Notes: generated from the sequence alone by a model not told the origin. Positions 9,170-18,497 are shown, counted from the stretch's first letter. The stretch is 64,000 nt of DNA from Chitinophaga tropicalis (GCF_009758205.1 NZ_WRXN01000012.1:216974-280973); one strand, 5' to 3'. Program-made: numbers and translations.

Positions 9170-9617
9170 ATCTCAAAATTCGTTAGACAGGCAATATACG
9201 GCGCGGAATGGAGAAAGCGAAAAAGGTGAAAATTATATCAAACACAGGTAACAATGCACTATCAGGGTATCCCACTTCCGGTACAAAATGAAATTCGTGT
9301 TACTTCACTGAGCCTGCTTTACAGCAGGTCCGGGAAACTGGCCTGGTCCCGGAGTACCGGAAGCTATATTAGATATTGAAAATCACCTTTATCAATAAGG
9401 TTATCTGTCATTTTCTTTCACTTAATATATATATGTAAAAAATTACTCCTCAAGAGGCAATCCGACATTTTATCATGCTACGTATGTGTTATTACTGCCA
9501 AATCATACATTAAAAATAGCTTTAATAAAATAATAGTTTTATCTTTACTTAATTTCTTAATATAAGAATATAATTAATGTTATATTTTAGACATATCATT
9601 GACAAACTACCTATGAG
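9170..9617. other. Divergent intergenic region
   Basis: This 448-base stretch separates divergently transcribed genes and must hold both promoters. The half near the plus-strand gene is very AT-rich (about 9410-9610). The half near the GH92 gene contains the nested inverted repeats described at 9275-9363. No exact TTTG/TAnnTTTG pair was found. Confidence 0.6.
9275..9363. other. Nested inverted repeats, candidate structured RNA
   Basis: An outer perfect 10-bp stem (CTTCCGGTAC at 9275-9284, GTACCGGAAG at 9354-9363) encloses two side-by-side hairpins: CCTGCT/AGCAGG at 9313-9328 and CCGGGA/TCCCGG at 9330-9352. This is a multibranch fold with three stems. It lies about 105 bases upstream of the GH92 start and about 255 upstream of the plus-strand gene. 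The strand is undetermined and no T tract follows on either side. Confidence 0.4.
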
Positions 9618-12446
9618 ATGAAAGCAATTTTACTCATTTTACTTATCCCCATATTTGTGTGTTGGAGTGGACTTGCCAGGGCTCAGCAAACTGGTTTAAC
9701 AGGCATTACCTATCAGGCAGTTGCGAGAGATGCTAAAGGTTCTGTGTATGCCCTGAAACCTATCCAGATACGGTTCAGTATCCTGGCCGGCAGTCCTACC
9801 GGTACAGCGGTGTATGTTGAAAGACAATCCAAACAGACTACATTGCTGGGTCTTTTCAGCGCTACAATAGGACAAGGTACCCCTGAAGTAGGTTCTTTCA
9901 ATACCATTCCCTGGAGTAATGGGAACCAATATCTGAAAGTAGAGATCGAAGCTAACGCTGATGGTAATTTCATGCAGGCCGGCGTTATGCCGTTTATGGC
10001 CGTTCCCTATGCCCTTTATGCCGCCAACGGTGGTTCCGGTAACGGCAGCGGCGGTACAGTAGCGCTGTCATGGCTGGGTACAATGGCTACTCCTCCTACA
10101 GATGCGAAACCAAGCCAGGCATATTACAACAGTACAGATAAGCGTTCATATATCATGGACAGCACGAGTAGCTGGCAGATACTTGCGCAGGATGGTACTT
10201 CCATTACATGGCTGGGTGAATTTGCTACTGATCCCTCCGGGGCGGCAGTAAACCAGGCATATTACAATATAACCGATAAGAAAGCCTATATATATGATGG
10301 TTCCACATGGCAGGTTTTAAGTGAAGATGGTAAAGACGGCAGCTCCATCACGTGGCTGGGTGAGTTTGCCACCGCTCCAACAGATCCGCTGGTTAACCAG
10401 GCTTATCACAATATTCCTGACCGCAAATCCTACATATGGGACGGCACTGCCTGGCAGGTGCTGAACCTGGACGGCGTCTCGATCAGCTGGCTGGGCACCT
10501 TTGCCACAGCGCCTGCATCACCTACTCTCAACCAGGCATATTACAACAGCACAGACCGTAAATCTTATATATGGGATGGTACCGCATGGCAGCCGTTTGC
10601 ACAGGATGGTACCGGATGGAACCTTTCTACGCTGGACTACCTGAAAGACGGTAAACTGGCTATGACCACTACTGCCAATGGAGATACACTCAAATCAGCA
10701 AACAGGTCATGGTTAACCAATGGCAATAGCGGAATAGATGCACAGACAGACTTTATAGGCACACTGGATACTGCAGCACTGGTAATAAAAACAAATGGTA
10801 ATGGAGCACAGAATGAAAGGATCAGGTTTACCAAAGGTGTTCCTGTTCTTGTGAATGGTACTGCAGATACAACAACAGCGCAGGGTCTGGGAGTATTCAC
10901 CGTATTCTCCGGCGATGCTATGCTGAGCCTTAACAAAGACGCTTCCTATAAGAATGCTATCAACGGTTATTCCAACGGTGGCGGTAATGCTATTTTTGGG
11001 CGTAACTACAGTAATGGGGCAGGTGTAAAAGGTGTTTCTTCTGCCGGTCCTGGCATATGGGGCTACTCCAATACCAGGATAGCCATGCTGGCCGTAAAAG
11101 GTGAACATACCGCTTCCAATGGCGGTATCGGCGTATTTGGAACTTCCTATTCCCCTCCCTCCTCTACCGGCGGTTTCTCCAGCGGCGTATACGGCTGGGC
11201 GCAGAACACACAGGGTATAGGCGTGATTGGGATGGGTAACAATATCAACTATCAGACATTCCTGTATGCTCCGTTGTCGACCGGCGCAGGTGTAGTGGGT
11301 AACGGTAATTTCTACGGCGTGGTAGGCGTAGGCGTACTGGCAAACATGTCAGGAGCGGCGTTCAGCACCGGTGGTACAGGTGTTGCCGGCGGTGCAAGAG
11401 GGTTACTGCCCGTAGTGCCTTCAGAAGGCGCCGGTGTAAGTGGCGCGGGCTTTAAGATCGGTACTGCCGGTTATGCTATCACAACAACAGGTACTGATAT
11501 GGGACGTTGGGGCGGATATTTCGCTTATGGCTCTTCAGCATCTACACCTGTGGTATGGACAAAGCTGGCAGGTATGGACTCTGCCGGTGTGGTGAGCGGC
11601 ATCATTTCAAGCGGACCGAAAAACACGCTGATCAAAGATGCAGAAGGCAATAACCGCCTGTTATATTGTACAGAAGCGCCCGAAGTACTGTTCCAGGATT
11701 TTGGTACCGGCGAACTGGTAGACGGCACGGCACATATTGCACTGGAGCAACTGCTGACACATACCATTTTAGTGGATGCCAAACACCCGCTGAAAGTATT
11801 CATTCAGCTGGAAGGCGAGTGTAACGGTGTTTATGTGACCAACAAATCAGCGAAAGGTTTTGATGTAAAAGAGCTGCAGGGTGGTAAATCAAATGTATCA
11901 TTCACCTGGCAGATCGTTGCATCCCGTGCAGATGAGACGCTGGCAGATGGTTCGCAGATCGTTTACACTGACAAACGCTTCCCGAAAGTTTCCGGTCCTA
12001 TTGCCAGCATCAATGAAAATGATCCTGATGCCAGGAAAAATATAACAGCAGCGCCGGCAGCATTGAAAAAAGCGGAACTGAAAAAAGAAGAAAGCGCTGT
12101 AGTAAATACCGCTTTTGCCAACCTCCAATTTGCCACTGCCAAAGCTGAAATTGCTGCTTCTTCCCTCTCTTCTCTCGACAAAATGGCTTCCCTGCTGAAA
12201 GCTCATCCCGGATGGCATCTGAAACTGAGCGGCCATACTGATAATGAAGGCTCTGAAGCATTTAACCAGACCCTTTCCGAGAAAAGAAGTGAAGCGGTAA
12301 AACAATACCTTGTTGAAAAAGGCGTTCCCGCTGAAAAGATCACTACTATCGGATACGGACAAACCAAACCCATTGCTACTAATAACAGTAAGGCGGCTAA
12401 GGAGAAAAACAGAAGAGTGGAAATGGAAATACTGACTGAAGAATAG
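9618..12446 (+). CDS. Large surface protein with WDGTxWQ-type repeats and C-terminal OmpA domain
   Basis: The protein has 942 residues. A signal peptide (1-22) leads into a module common in Bacteroidota surface proteins (25-135: GITYQAVARDAKG, IRFSIL, GLFSATIG, PYALYAANG). Four degenerate repeats of about 45 residues follow (about 150-335), each of the form SWLGxFAT, NQAYYN, KSYIWDGTAWQ. Next is a long Gly-rich region (about 440-640) with GxxGV and GVYGW patterns reminiscent of tail-fibre-like beta structures. The C-terminal OmpA domain (about 840-941) has the peptidoglycan-contact pattern LSGHTDNEGS and the NRRVEME end. It is probably an outer-membrane or periplasmic anchored fibre or adhesin. 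The next gene begins 8 nt later, so they form an operon. Function is unknown. Confidence 0.8.
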   Translation: MKAILLILLIPIFVCWSGLARAQQTGLTGITYQAVARDAKGSVYALKPIQIRFSILAGSPTGTAVYVERQSKQTTLLGLFSATIGQGTPEVGSFNTIPWSNGNQYLKVEIEANADGNFMQAGVMPFMAVPYALYAANGGSGNGSGGTVALSWLGTMATPPTDAKPSQAYYNSTDKRSYIMDSTSSWQILAQDGTSITWLGEFATDPSGAAVNQAYYNITDKKAYIYDGSTWQVLSEDGKDGSSITWLGEFATAPTDPLVNQAYHNIPDRKSYIWDGTAWQVLNLDGVSISWLGTFATAPASPTLNQAYYNSTDRKSYIWDGTAWQPFAQDGTGWNLSTLDYLKDGKLAMTTTANGDTLKSANRSWLTNGNSGIDAQTDFIGTLDTAALVIKTNGNGAQNERIRFTKGVPVLVNGTADTTTAQGLGVFTVFSGDAMLSLNKDASYKNAINGYSNGGGNAIFGRNYSNGAGVKGVSSAGPGIWGYSNTRIAMLAVKGEHTASNGGIGVFGTSYSPPSSTGGFSSGVYGWAQNTQGIGVIGMGNNINYQTFLYAPLSTGAGVVGNGNFYGVVGVGVLANMSGAAFSTGGTGVAGGARGLLPVVPSEGAGVSGAGFKIGTAGYAITTTGTDMGRWGGYFAYGSSASTPVVWTKLAGMDSAGVVSGIISSGPKNTLIKDAEGNNRLLYCTEAPEVLFQDFGTGELVDGTAHIALEQLLTHTILVDAKHPLKVFIQLEGECNGVYVTNKSAKGFDVKELQGGKSNVSFTWQIVASRADETLADGSQIVYTDKRFPKVSGPIASINENDPDARKNITAAPAALKKAELKKEESAVVNTAFANLQFATAKAEIAASSLSSLDKMASLLKAHPGWHLKLSGHTDNEGSEAFNQTLSEKRSEAVKQYLVEKGVPAEKITTIGYGQTKPIATNNSKAAKEKNRRVEMEILTEE

Positions 12447-12454
12447 TATGAGTT

Positions 12455-13006
12455 ATGAATAAACTAAAAACATTCATATCGGCAGGTCTGCTTTGCGCAT
12501 CTGTTACGGGTGCGCAGGCACAGGGTGTTACAGAGATAATAACAGACAGGTACGTAATATCCGTTACGGGCTATAGCAGAGTAACGGACGAAGGCTTCCA
12601 GATTGACTGGTCCGTAGGTGAACCAATAGTTGAAACCATTTCTGCCGGCAAGTGGGTGCTTACCCAGGGGTACCAGCAACCACGTAATGGCCGTGTTGTC
12701 AGTGAAACCTCTGAAGTAGACCCTATGATCATTTATCCTAATCCGGCCAACAATACCGACAATGTGACAATTGAGTATACGCCGGCGGATACCACTGAGC
12801 AAAGGCTGATAACACAGTTTGATGTTAAGATAATGAACTACATAGGCCAGGTTGTTTATACTGATACTAAAACGGTTGAACCCGAAACTCCCGTTATCAT
12901 GTATACAATACCATCCGGCAAACTTTCCCGTAGCTTCTATCTTGTAAGCCTGATCCTCAATACCGGTGTAACTATAACAAGAAAATTACTCAGAGTGGAC
13001 TACTAA
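12455..13006 (+). CDS. Small secreted protein with T9SS type A-like sorting domain
   Basis: The 183-residue protein has a signal peptide (about 1-23, ending AQAQG). A short N-terminal beta region (DWSVGEPIVET, TQGYQQP) leads to a C-terminal region of about 85 residues that begins IIYPNPANN and ends with a Lys/Arg-containing strand (ITRKLLRVDY). That is the usual look of a T9SS C-terminal sorting domain of the Por-secretion type. The N-terminal pattern, a sequence ending WVLTQGYQQP, is common in short Bacteroidota proteins that are almost only a sorting domain. It is co-transcribed with the OmpA-tailed protein and may be its partner on the cell surface. Nothing enzymatic is visible. Confidence 0.75.
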   Translation: MNKLKTFISAGLLCASVTGAQAQGVTEIITDRYVISVTGYSRVTDEGFQIDWSVGEPIVETISAGKWVLTQGYQQPRNGRVVSETSEVDPMIIYPNPANNTDNVTIEYTPADTTEQRLITQFDVKIMNYIGQVVYTDTKTVEPETPVIMYTIPSGKLSRSFYLVSLILNTGVTITRKLLRVDY

Positions 13007-13024
13007 GTTTTGTATATTGCCAGC

Positions 13025-13486
13025 ATGAAAAAACTGATTCCACATTGTTTCATGCTGACAGCAGTTATGATAAGCGCCTGTGTACAGGCTTCGGCACAAA
13101 AGAAAAGCCCTGTTCTGAACCATATCGCACACTACGTGAAAGACCTTGAAAAATGCACTGCATTTTACCGAGATATTCTTCAGATCGATACCATTCCGGA
13201 ACCATTTCACGACGGACGCCACACCTGGTTTAAAATAGGTGAGCATAGTCAGTTGCACCTGATCGGCGGAGCCAAAGAGGTGACAACGCATGACAGAAAC
13301 TCACATCTGTGTTTCAGCGTACCGTCCATGGACGCGTTTATTAACGGGTTACAGAAGAACCGTATTTCCTTCTACAGCTGGGCAGGAGAATTAAATAAGG
13401 TAACTAACCGCGTAGATGGGGTTAAGCAGGTTTATATCACTGATCCGGAGGGATATTGGGTAGAGATCAATGATGACCGGTATTAG
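13025..13486 (+). CDS. VOC (glyoxalase/bleomycin-resistance fold) protein, exported
   Basis: Starting at ATG 13025 gives a 153-residue protein with a clear signal peptide (MKKLIPHCFMLTA to ASAQ); an upstream in-frame start would only add five residues. The mature part is one VOC domain: NHIAHYVKDLEK with the first metal His, FYRDILQ, HTWFKIG, LHLIGG, HLCFSVPSMDAFI and a final DPEGYWVEIND with the metal Glu. VOC proteins bind divalent metals and act as isomerases, dioxygenases or binding proteins. The substrate cannot be assigned. An exported VOC protein is less common than a cytosolic one. It lies 18 nt after the T9SS-type protein and is probably the last gene of that operon. Confidence 0.85.
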   Translation: MKKLIPHCFMLTAVMISACVQASAQKKSPVLNHIAHYVKDLEKCTAFYRDILQIDTIPEPFHDGRHTWFKIGEHSQLHLIGGAKEVTTHDRNSHLCFSVPSMDAFINGLQKNRISFYSWAGELNKVTNRVDGVKQVYITDPEGYWVEINDDRY

Positions 13487-13527
13487 CAACAGGCCCTGCC
13501 GGTGGCAGGACCTGGGCAAACTACGGC

Positions 13528-14592
13528 TTAAGAAGATTTAATCTCCACCTGTGTCTTAGGCAGGCAGTAAGGATGATTCTGCTGTATGAAGCTGATCATT
13601 CTTTCCCGTATATAGCAACGCAGATCGAACGCTTTTCCCGAACTATTGGCACTTACCAGGAAACGCACCTCTATCACCCGTTCCTTAATATCCGTTACCT
13701 GCATCACTTTTACCCGGCCGTCCCACAGGGGCTGGTCTTTCAGCAACCGGTCAAATTCCAGCCGCAGGGCATCAAAGGGAGCAGTATAGTCCAGGTATAT
13801 AAAGGCGGTACCAAGAATCGCAGAACCTGTACGGGTCCAGTTCTGGAAAGGTTTTTCAATAAAATAGTTGATAGGCAGGATCAGCTTGCGCTGGTCCCAT
13901 ATGCCCAGTACCACGTAAGTCAGCGTGATCTCTTCCACGCGGCCCCACTCTCCTTCCACTACCAGCACGTCATCTATCCTGATAGGCTGGGTAAAAGCGA
14001 TCTGCATACCTGCCAGGAAATTACCAAGAGAGCGTTGTGCAGCAAATCCCACGATAATACCACCAACGCCTACACCTGTCAGCAAACCGGCGCCGATTTT
14101 CCGCAGGTTGTCAAAACTTAACAAAACGGCACAAAGTGTGAGGACCATAATGGTGCTGACAGCCAGTTTTCTTACAAACTGCAGTTGTGTACGCAATTTC
14201 CGCTCCCTCAGGTTATCTTCTTTTTTCAGGTCATACTGGTGATACATATAATCTTCAAAAACCTTCACCAGGCCTGTCAATGTAAATCCGAACGTGATGA
14301 TCAGGCCTATTTCTGTAACTCTGCTGAGGAAGTTCAATGATCTGGACGGCAGTTCCATCAGCGGAAGCGCCATATTAAACAGCAGCAGGGGCAGAAAATA
14401 GTTGATAGGCTTTCCCAGCCGGAAAACGATAGAACGGACCAGGGAGTAATCAGTCACTTTACGGGCGGTGAACTTCAGGAATACTGCAAGCAGGTATTTG
14501 ATGATCAATCCCGCCAGCAGTGCGGCGCATCCCAGTAAAATATTCCATAAGAACGGTGGCAGGCGCAGGCTTTTCTGTAAATCTTCGGGCAT
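13528..14592 (-). CDS. MscS-family mechanosensitive channel
   Basis: The 354-residue membrane protein has TM helices at about 15-37, 62-80, 92-112 and 143-160, and a Gly/Ala-rich pore helix at about 166-186 (GAGLLTGVGVGGIIVGFAAQ). The conserved beta-domain entry follows (LGNFLAGMQIAF, PIRIDDVLVVEGEWGRVEEI, and ILPINYF). It should open under membrane tension to release osmolytes. Compared with E. coli MscS it has two extra N-terminal helices, as in many Bacteroidota homologues. It is transcribed alone, convergent to the VOC gene; a hairpin (CCTGCC/GGCAGG, 13495-13509) lies between the two without a T tract. Confidence 0.93.
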   Translation of the reverse strand: MPEDLQKSLRLPPFLWNILLGCAALLAGLIIKYLLAVFLKFTARKVTDYSLVRSIVFRLGKPINYFLPLLLFNMALPLMELPSRSLNFLSRVTEIGLIITFGFTLTGLVKVFEDYMYHQYDLKKEDNLRERKLRTQLQFVRKLAVSTIMVLTLCAVLLSFDNLRKIGAGLLTGVGVGGIIVGFAAQRSLGNFLAGMQIAFTQPIRIDDVLVVEGEWGRVEEITLTYVVLGIWDQRKLILPINYFIEKPFQNWTRTGSAILGTAFIYLDYTAPFDALRLEFDRLLKDQPLWDGRVKVMQVTDIKERVIEVRFLVSANSSGKAFDLRCYIRERMISFIQQNHPYCLPKTQVEIKSS

Positions 14593-14751
14593 TATGGGTT
14601 ATTTTATGATATCTTGCAGACTCCGCAAAGAACATACCGTATGGCATACGGCCGGTTAAAAATTAAAACTGCTGCTCTGTCACCATATGTGTACTAACTA
14701 CAATTATGTATCTTTAGCTAAATATTAACTGATCAAAACCATATAAGCATT

Positions 14752-16020
14752 TTGTATTTTGATGAATTTGACCTGGATGACCGGGTATTGGATGGCATAG
14801 ATGCAATGGGTTATACAACGGCCACCCCTGTGCAGGAAAAGGTGATCCCTCCTATCATTGACGGGAAAGATATCCTGGCCTGCGCCCAGACCGGTACCGG
14901 AAAAACCGCCGCCTTCCTGCTCCCCATCCTTCACCGCCTGATCACTGAGCCCCATGATACCAATAAGATCAACTCACTGATTATAGTACCTACACGCGAA
15001 CTGGCTGTTCAGATAGCACAGACGCTGGAAGGCATGTCTTATTTTACTTCCGTCAGCTCTATCGCCGTTTACGGCGGCAGCAACGGCGCCCTTTTCTCTG
15101 CCGAGAAAAAAGCACTGACCTCCGGAGTAGATATTGTGGTATGCACACCCGGCCGTATGATAGCTCATCTCAATATGGGTTATGTAAAGCTGGATGCAGT
15201 AAAATACCTGGTACTGGACGAAGCAGACCGTATGCTGGACATGGGCTTTAATGATGATATTATTAAGATCACTTCTTTTCTGCCCAAACAGCGGCAAAAT
15301 CTTCTGTTCTCTGCCACTATGCCGGATAAGATCAGGAAACTGGCGCTGAAGATCCTGCATAACCCGGAAGAGATCAATATTGCCATCTCCAAGCCCCCGG
15401 AAAAGATAGTACAGGAGGCCTTCATTGTATTTGAAGAGCAGAAAACGCCGCTGATCAAGCATCTCCTGCAAAAGAAGGAGTTTGGCAATATCATTATCTT
15501 CTGCTCCCGTAAGCAGCAGGTAAAACAACTCTGCCATGACCTGCAGCGGGCAAAATTCTCTGTAGAACAGATCCACTCCGACCTGGAGCAGGAGCAACGG
15601 GAACAGGTGCTGATGGATTTTAAGAATAAAAAGCTGAAAATGCTGGTGGCGACAGACATCCTGAGCCGCGGTATTGATATTGAAGATATTGACCTGGTGA
15701 TCAACTATGATGTTCCTAATGACGCGGAAGATTATATTCACCGTATTGGCCGTACTGCCCGTGCCGCTACTGATGGTACTGCCTATACTATTGTGAGTGA
15801 TAAAGAGCAGCGGAAGTTTGCGCGTATAGAGGAAGTCCTGGGAAAACCTGTTACCAAGTCTGAAGTTCCTCAACAGCTGGGGCCTGTTCCGGAATATGCG
15901 CCGAAATTGCATCGTTCCGGTGGCGGGCACCGTAACGGGAAGAAGAGACCGGGAGGCCCTCGTCCCGGAGGAAATCGTAATCAGCAGAATAATCGTCGAA
16001 ATAGTTCGAAGCCGAAGTAA
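14752..16020 (+). CDS. DEAD-box ATP-dependent RNA helicase
   Basis: This 422-residue enzyme starts at TTG 14752; no in-frame ATG exists upstream before a stop at 14719, and homologues begin at this point. Motifs in order are the Q motif (TATPVQ, 23-28), Walker A AQTGTGKT (45-52), PTREL (80-84), TPGR (132-135), DEAD (156-159), SAT (187-189), ATDILSRGID (300-309) and HRIGRTAR (330-337). A basic, Gly/Asn-rich tail (about 380-422) probably binds RNA. It belongs to the RhlE-like group typical of Bacteroidota, acting in ribosome assembly or RNA turnover, often in the cold. A strong terminator follows directly. Confidence 0.95.
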   Translation: MYFDEFDLDDRVLDGIDAMGYTTATPVQEKVIPPIIDGKDILACAQTGTGKTAAFLLPILHRLITEPHDTNKINSLIIVPTRELAVQIAQTLEGMSYFTSVSSIAVYGGSNGALFSAEKKALTSGVDIVVCTPGRMIAHLNMGYVKLDAVKYLVLDEADRMLDMGFNDDIIKITSFLPKQRQNLLFSATMPDKIRKLALKILHNPEEINIAISKPPEKIVQEAFIVFEEQKTPLIKHLLQKKEFGNIIIFCSRKQQVKQLCHDLQRAKFSVEQIHSDLEQEQREQVLMDFKNKKLKMLVATDILSRGIDIEDIDLVINYDVPNDAEDYIHRIGRTARAATDGTAYTIVSDKEQRKFARIEEVLGKPVTKSEVPQQLGPVPEYAPKLHRSGGGHRNGKKRPGGPRPGGNRNQQNNRRNSSKPK

Positions 16021-16040
16021 TCATATAAACATATCAGGGC

Positions 16041-16081
16041 AAAAAAGACAGCCCGCACCTTCGGTGCGGGCTGTCTTTTTT
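16041..16081 (+). terminator. Strong intrinsic terminator after the DEAD-box gene
   Basis: A run of six A, a 13-bp GC-rich stem starting GACAGCCCGCACC with a three-base loop, and six T. The flanking A and T tracts make it able to work in both directions. Confidence 0.9.
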
Positions 16082-16235
16082 GGAAATGGCCCCCATTTTT
16101 CCATTTTCTGGAAAATCTTTCCTGAAACTAGACGCTTTCCGTACCATGCCAATTCCTAAATCAGCCACTGTGGCCGATCTGGCACCATGCCATTTTCTGG
16201 CACTCAAATGGTTTCTTACTAATCAAACAACGATT

Positions 16236-16661
16236 ATGGCAAACAAGTACGACAGCAGGATTTATATAGTAGATGACGATCCGTTCTGTCTGGCGTCATA
16301 CGAAAAACACCTCCGGGGACAGGGTTACGAACACATCAGTTCGTTCCAGAACGGAGGGGACTTCCTGGTACAACTGACTGATAAGCCTGACATCGTACTG
16401 CTGGATTATGATCTGGGAGATATGAACGGACTGGATATTTTAAAGCAGATCAAACGTTTCAACACCAACATCTTTGTCATCTTCGCCAGTGCAAGCCAGG
16501 AACCGGAAGTTGCTGCGGAATCACTCAAAAACGGCGCATTTGACTATATTATTAAAGACGAACATGTACTTGAACATATCACCACAACATTAAATAAGTT
16601 ATACGTAGTAAAAGATTATCTGCAAAAACGACGACGGAATGGAAGGGGGTTTATCTTCTGA
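16236..16661 (+). CDS. Single-domain response regulator (CheY-like)
   Basis: The 141-residue protein is a receiver domain only. It keeps all catalytic positions: Asp13-Asp15 in IVDDD, phosphoacceptor Asp57 in VLLDYDLGDMNG, Ser85 after FA, and Lys107 in YIIKDE. I chose ATG 16236 because the receiver starts there; earlier in-frame starts add unconserved sequence that overlaps the terminator region. With no output domain it probably acts by protein contact or as a phosphorelay intermediate. No kinase is adjacent. The glycosyltransferase gene follows on the same strand about 115 bases later. Confidence 0.88.
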   Translation: MANKYDSRIYIVDDDPFCLASYEKHLRGQGYEHISSFQNGGDFLVQLTDKPDIVLLDYDLGDMNGLDILKQIKRFNTNIFVIFASASQEPEVAAESLKNGAFDYIIKDEHVLEHITTTLNKLYVVKDYLQKRRRNGRGFIF

Positions 16662-16776
16662 GAAAGCCGTTGCTCCCAAAAAAAATATTGCTTTTTTCAT
16701 AACCAATGCCGGTAAGCCTACACCTGCAACAGGCCCTGTTTATCCCTTTACCTATGATCTGCTAAATACTTTTTTT

Positions 16777-17952
16777 ATGAAAAAGATGATCGCAATACAC
16801 CTGAAAGATGACCGAAGCGGTAGTTCATTAATATTTCGGCAGTCGCTCGAAGCATTAGCTGAAAAAGGTATGACTGTACATCTTATTACAACGCGCACCA
16901 ACGATACTCCAGGGTTCCTTACAGACGTACCCGGTATTCAGTATCACTATATAAGAAATTACGAACGGGGGGACAAATGGCGCACTTTCTTCAGTTTCCT
17001 GTTGGCACAGCTGCTTATTTTCAGGAAAGTTTTGGGGCTGATTGAACCGGGCGATAGCGTGTACATCAATACACTGCTGCCGTTTGGCGCAGCATGGGCC
17101 GGCAGGCTGAAGAACGCGCCGATCACTTATCACATTCACGAAACAGCGGTACATCCTGCTTACATGCGTAAGTTCCTGCTGTATATGGCACAACAGATGG
17201 CTACACATGTGATATTCGGCTCCCGTTATGTAAAGACACAGATGAATTTTCCGAAGTCAACGCATCATATTATTCATAGCTGTTTGCCTGAGTCTTTTGT
17301 ACAGGAGGCCTTACTGCATACCAATCACGGATCACGTAAGACTGTGCTGATGATAGCTTCTCCGGGCCATGAAAGTGGTGTGATGGAGCTGCTGCAGCTG
17401 GCTGGACTGATGCCTTCCACAAGGTTTGAGCTGGTGCTCAATGCCAGCAGGAAGGAAAGAAAAGAATTCTTTGGCCTGCGGTTGATCCCTGATAATGTGA
17501 TAGTGTATGGTCCGCAGATTAACCTTCACCCCTTCTATCAACGTGCGGCTGTAGTGTTGAACCTGTCACAGACGGAGCATTACCAGGATATATTCGACAT
17601 CAGCATTCTTCAGGCCATGAGTTATGGCAGGCCGGTAATAGTACCGCTTGCAGGAGGCGCTAACGAGCTGGTAGCGCATGGATGGAACGGATATCGTATC
17701 AGTGGTCATTACCTGGAACAAGTACGCCGTCACGTTGAACAGCTGCTACATAACAAACCGTTGTACGCCGATATGAGCTGTGCTGCTCAACTGGTAGCTT
17801 CCCAGTTCAAACCTCAGGTGTTCAAACAACAGGTAGAAGATATTTTCCTGGAAGGTAATGTGTTCACTCCTGGCAGGAAAAAGGAACAGCTTGCAGAAGT
17901 ATTGCTTTACCCTGCAGCATTACAGGACTACATTAATAATTCCCTTAACTAA
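16777..17952 (+). CDS. GT4-type glycosyltransferase
   Basis: With the start at ATG 16777 the protein has 391 residues and begins MKKMIAIHLKDDRSGSS. The frame is open further upstream (to 16639, overlapping the response regulator), but that part shows no conservation pattern. The N-terminal Rossmann-like half binds acceptor (SLEALAEKGMTVHLITT). The C-terminal half holds the GT-B donor signature, DISILQAMSYGRPVIVPLAGG with a following NELV and NGYRI, placing it with family 4 retaining transferases. It probably adds a sugar to a cell-surface polysaccharide or lipid. No other polysaccharide gene is adjacent, so its pathway is unknown. Confidence 0.87.
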   Translation: MKKMIAIHLKDDRSGSSLIFRQSLEALAEKGMTVHLITTRTNDTPGFLTDVPGIQYHYIRNYERGDKWRTFFSFLLAQLLIFRKVLGLIEPGDSVYINTLLPFGAAWAGRLKNAPITYHIHETAVHPAYMRKFLLYMAQQMATHVIFGSRYVKTQMNFPKSTHHIIHSCLPESFVQEALLHTNHGSRKTVLMIASPGHESGVMELLQLAGLMPSTRFELVLNASRKERKEFFGLRLIPDNVIVYGPQINLHPFYQRAAVVLNLSQTEHYQDIFDISILQAMSYGRPVIVPLAGGANELVAHGWNGYRISGHYLEQVRRHVEQLLHNKPLYADMSCAAQLVASQFKPQVFKQQVEDIFLEGNVFTPGRKKEQLAEVLLYPAALQDYINNSLN

Positions 17953-17976
17953 GATATTGTGTGATGAGAGATGCAA

Positions 17977-18448
17977 ACATTCATCCCGGCCCCATGAAGA
18001 TGCTGGCTGGAAGTACGGAAAGGGGGCCTGGGGATGCTTGTTAAAGATTTTTGAGGTTTCATGTGAACATTGTGTTGAGTATGCAGACATTTATCCCGGC
18101 CCCGGTGCAGTTGCTGTCAGCCGGGTTCCAGAAGGGGCCGGGGCATGTCTTTCTGAAAAGTTCTTAAAAAAGGTGTGTAGAGTATATGAAACATTCATCC
18201 CGGCCCCGGATACGGTTGCTGTCTGGTCTGGTAGCTTGAAGGGGCCGCAGGATGTCTGTCTGAGAAACACTAAAGAAGCCATAATTGTAGATGAACAGAG
18301 AACACTCATCCCGGCCCTGGTGCCGTTGCTGTCAGTGATAGAGAAGGGCCGGGATGATCTTTTTAAAACGAACAGATCTGCCAACTTATAGAAAGCCATC
18401 TCCCAGCTCCGGTGCAAATGAGAAGTGTTATGACAAGGAGCTGGGTTT
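17977..18448. repeat. Array of four to five tandem hairpin repeats
   Basis: Four units share a 5' arm of the form CATTCATCCCGGCCCCGG, starting at 17977, 18087, 18191 and 18302, followed by a loop containing TTGCTGTC in three units and a 3' arm of the form GGGGCCGGG(G)ATG at about 18021, 18133, 18238 and 18344. Unit 4 pairs over 13 bp without mismatch. A fifth, diverged unit is visible at 18402-18445 (CCCAGCTCC, then GGTGCA, and GGAGCTGGG) followed by TTT. Unit spacing is 110, 104, 111 and about 95 bases, not a multiple of three, so the frames running through it are unlikely to be genes. Each unit can fold into a hairpin of about 45-70 nt. Confidence 0.8.
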
Positions 18449-18497
18449 AATTTAAAAAAATCGGGTTATCGTATAAATCCCTATGCCAGATGAGAGG

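Noticed and set aside
14974..15930. Long antisense open frame opposite the DEAD-box gene
   Set aside because: It is a shadow of a well-conserved helicase and its product has no recognisable fold or signal.
17858..18417. Open frames on both strands across the hairpin array
   Set aside because: Repeat spacing is not a multiple of three, the translated products show no consistent repeat or family, and the palindromic arms explain the open frames.
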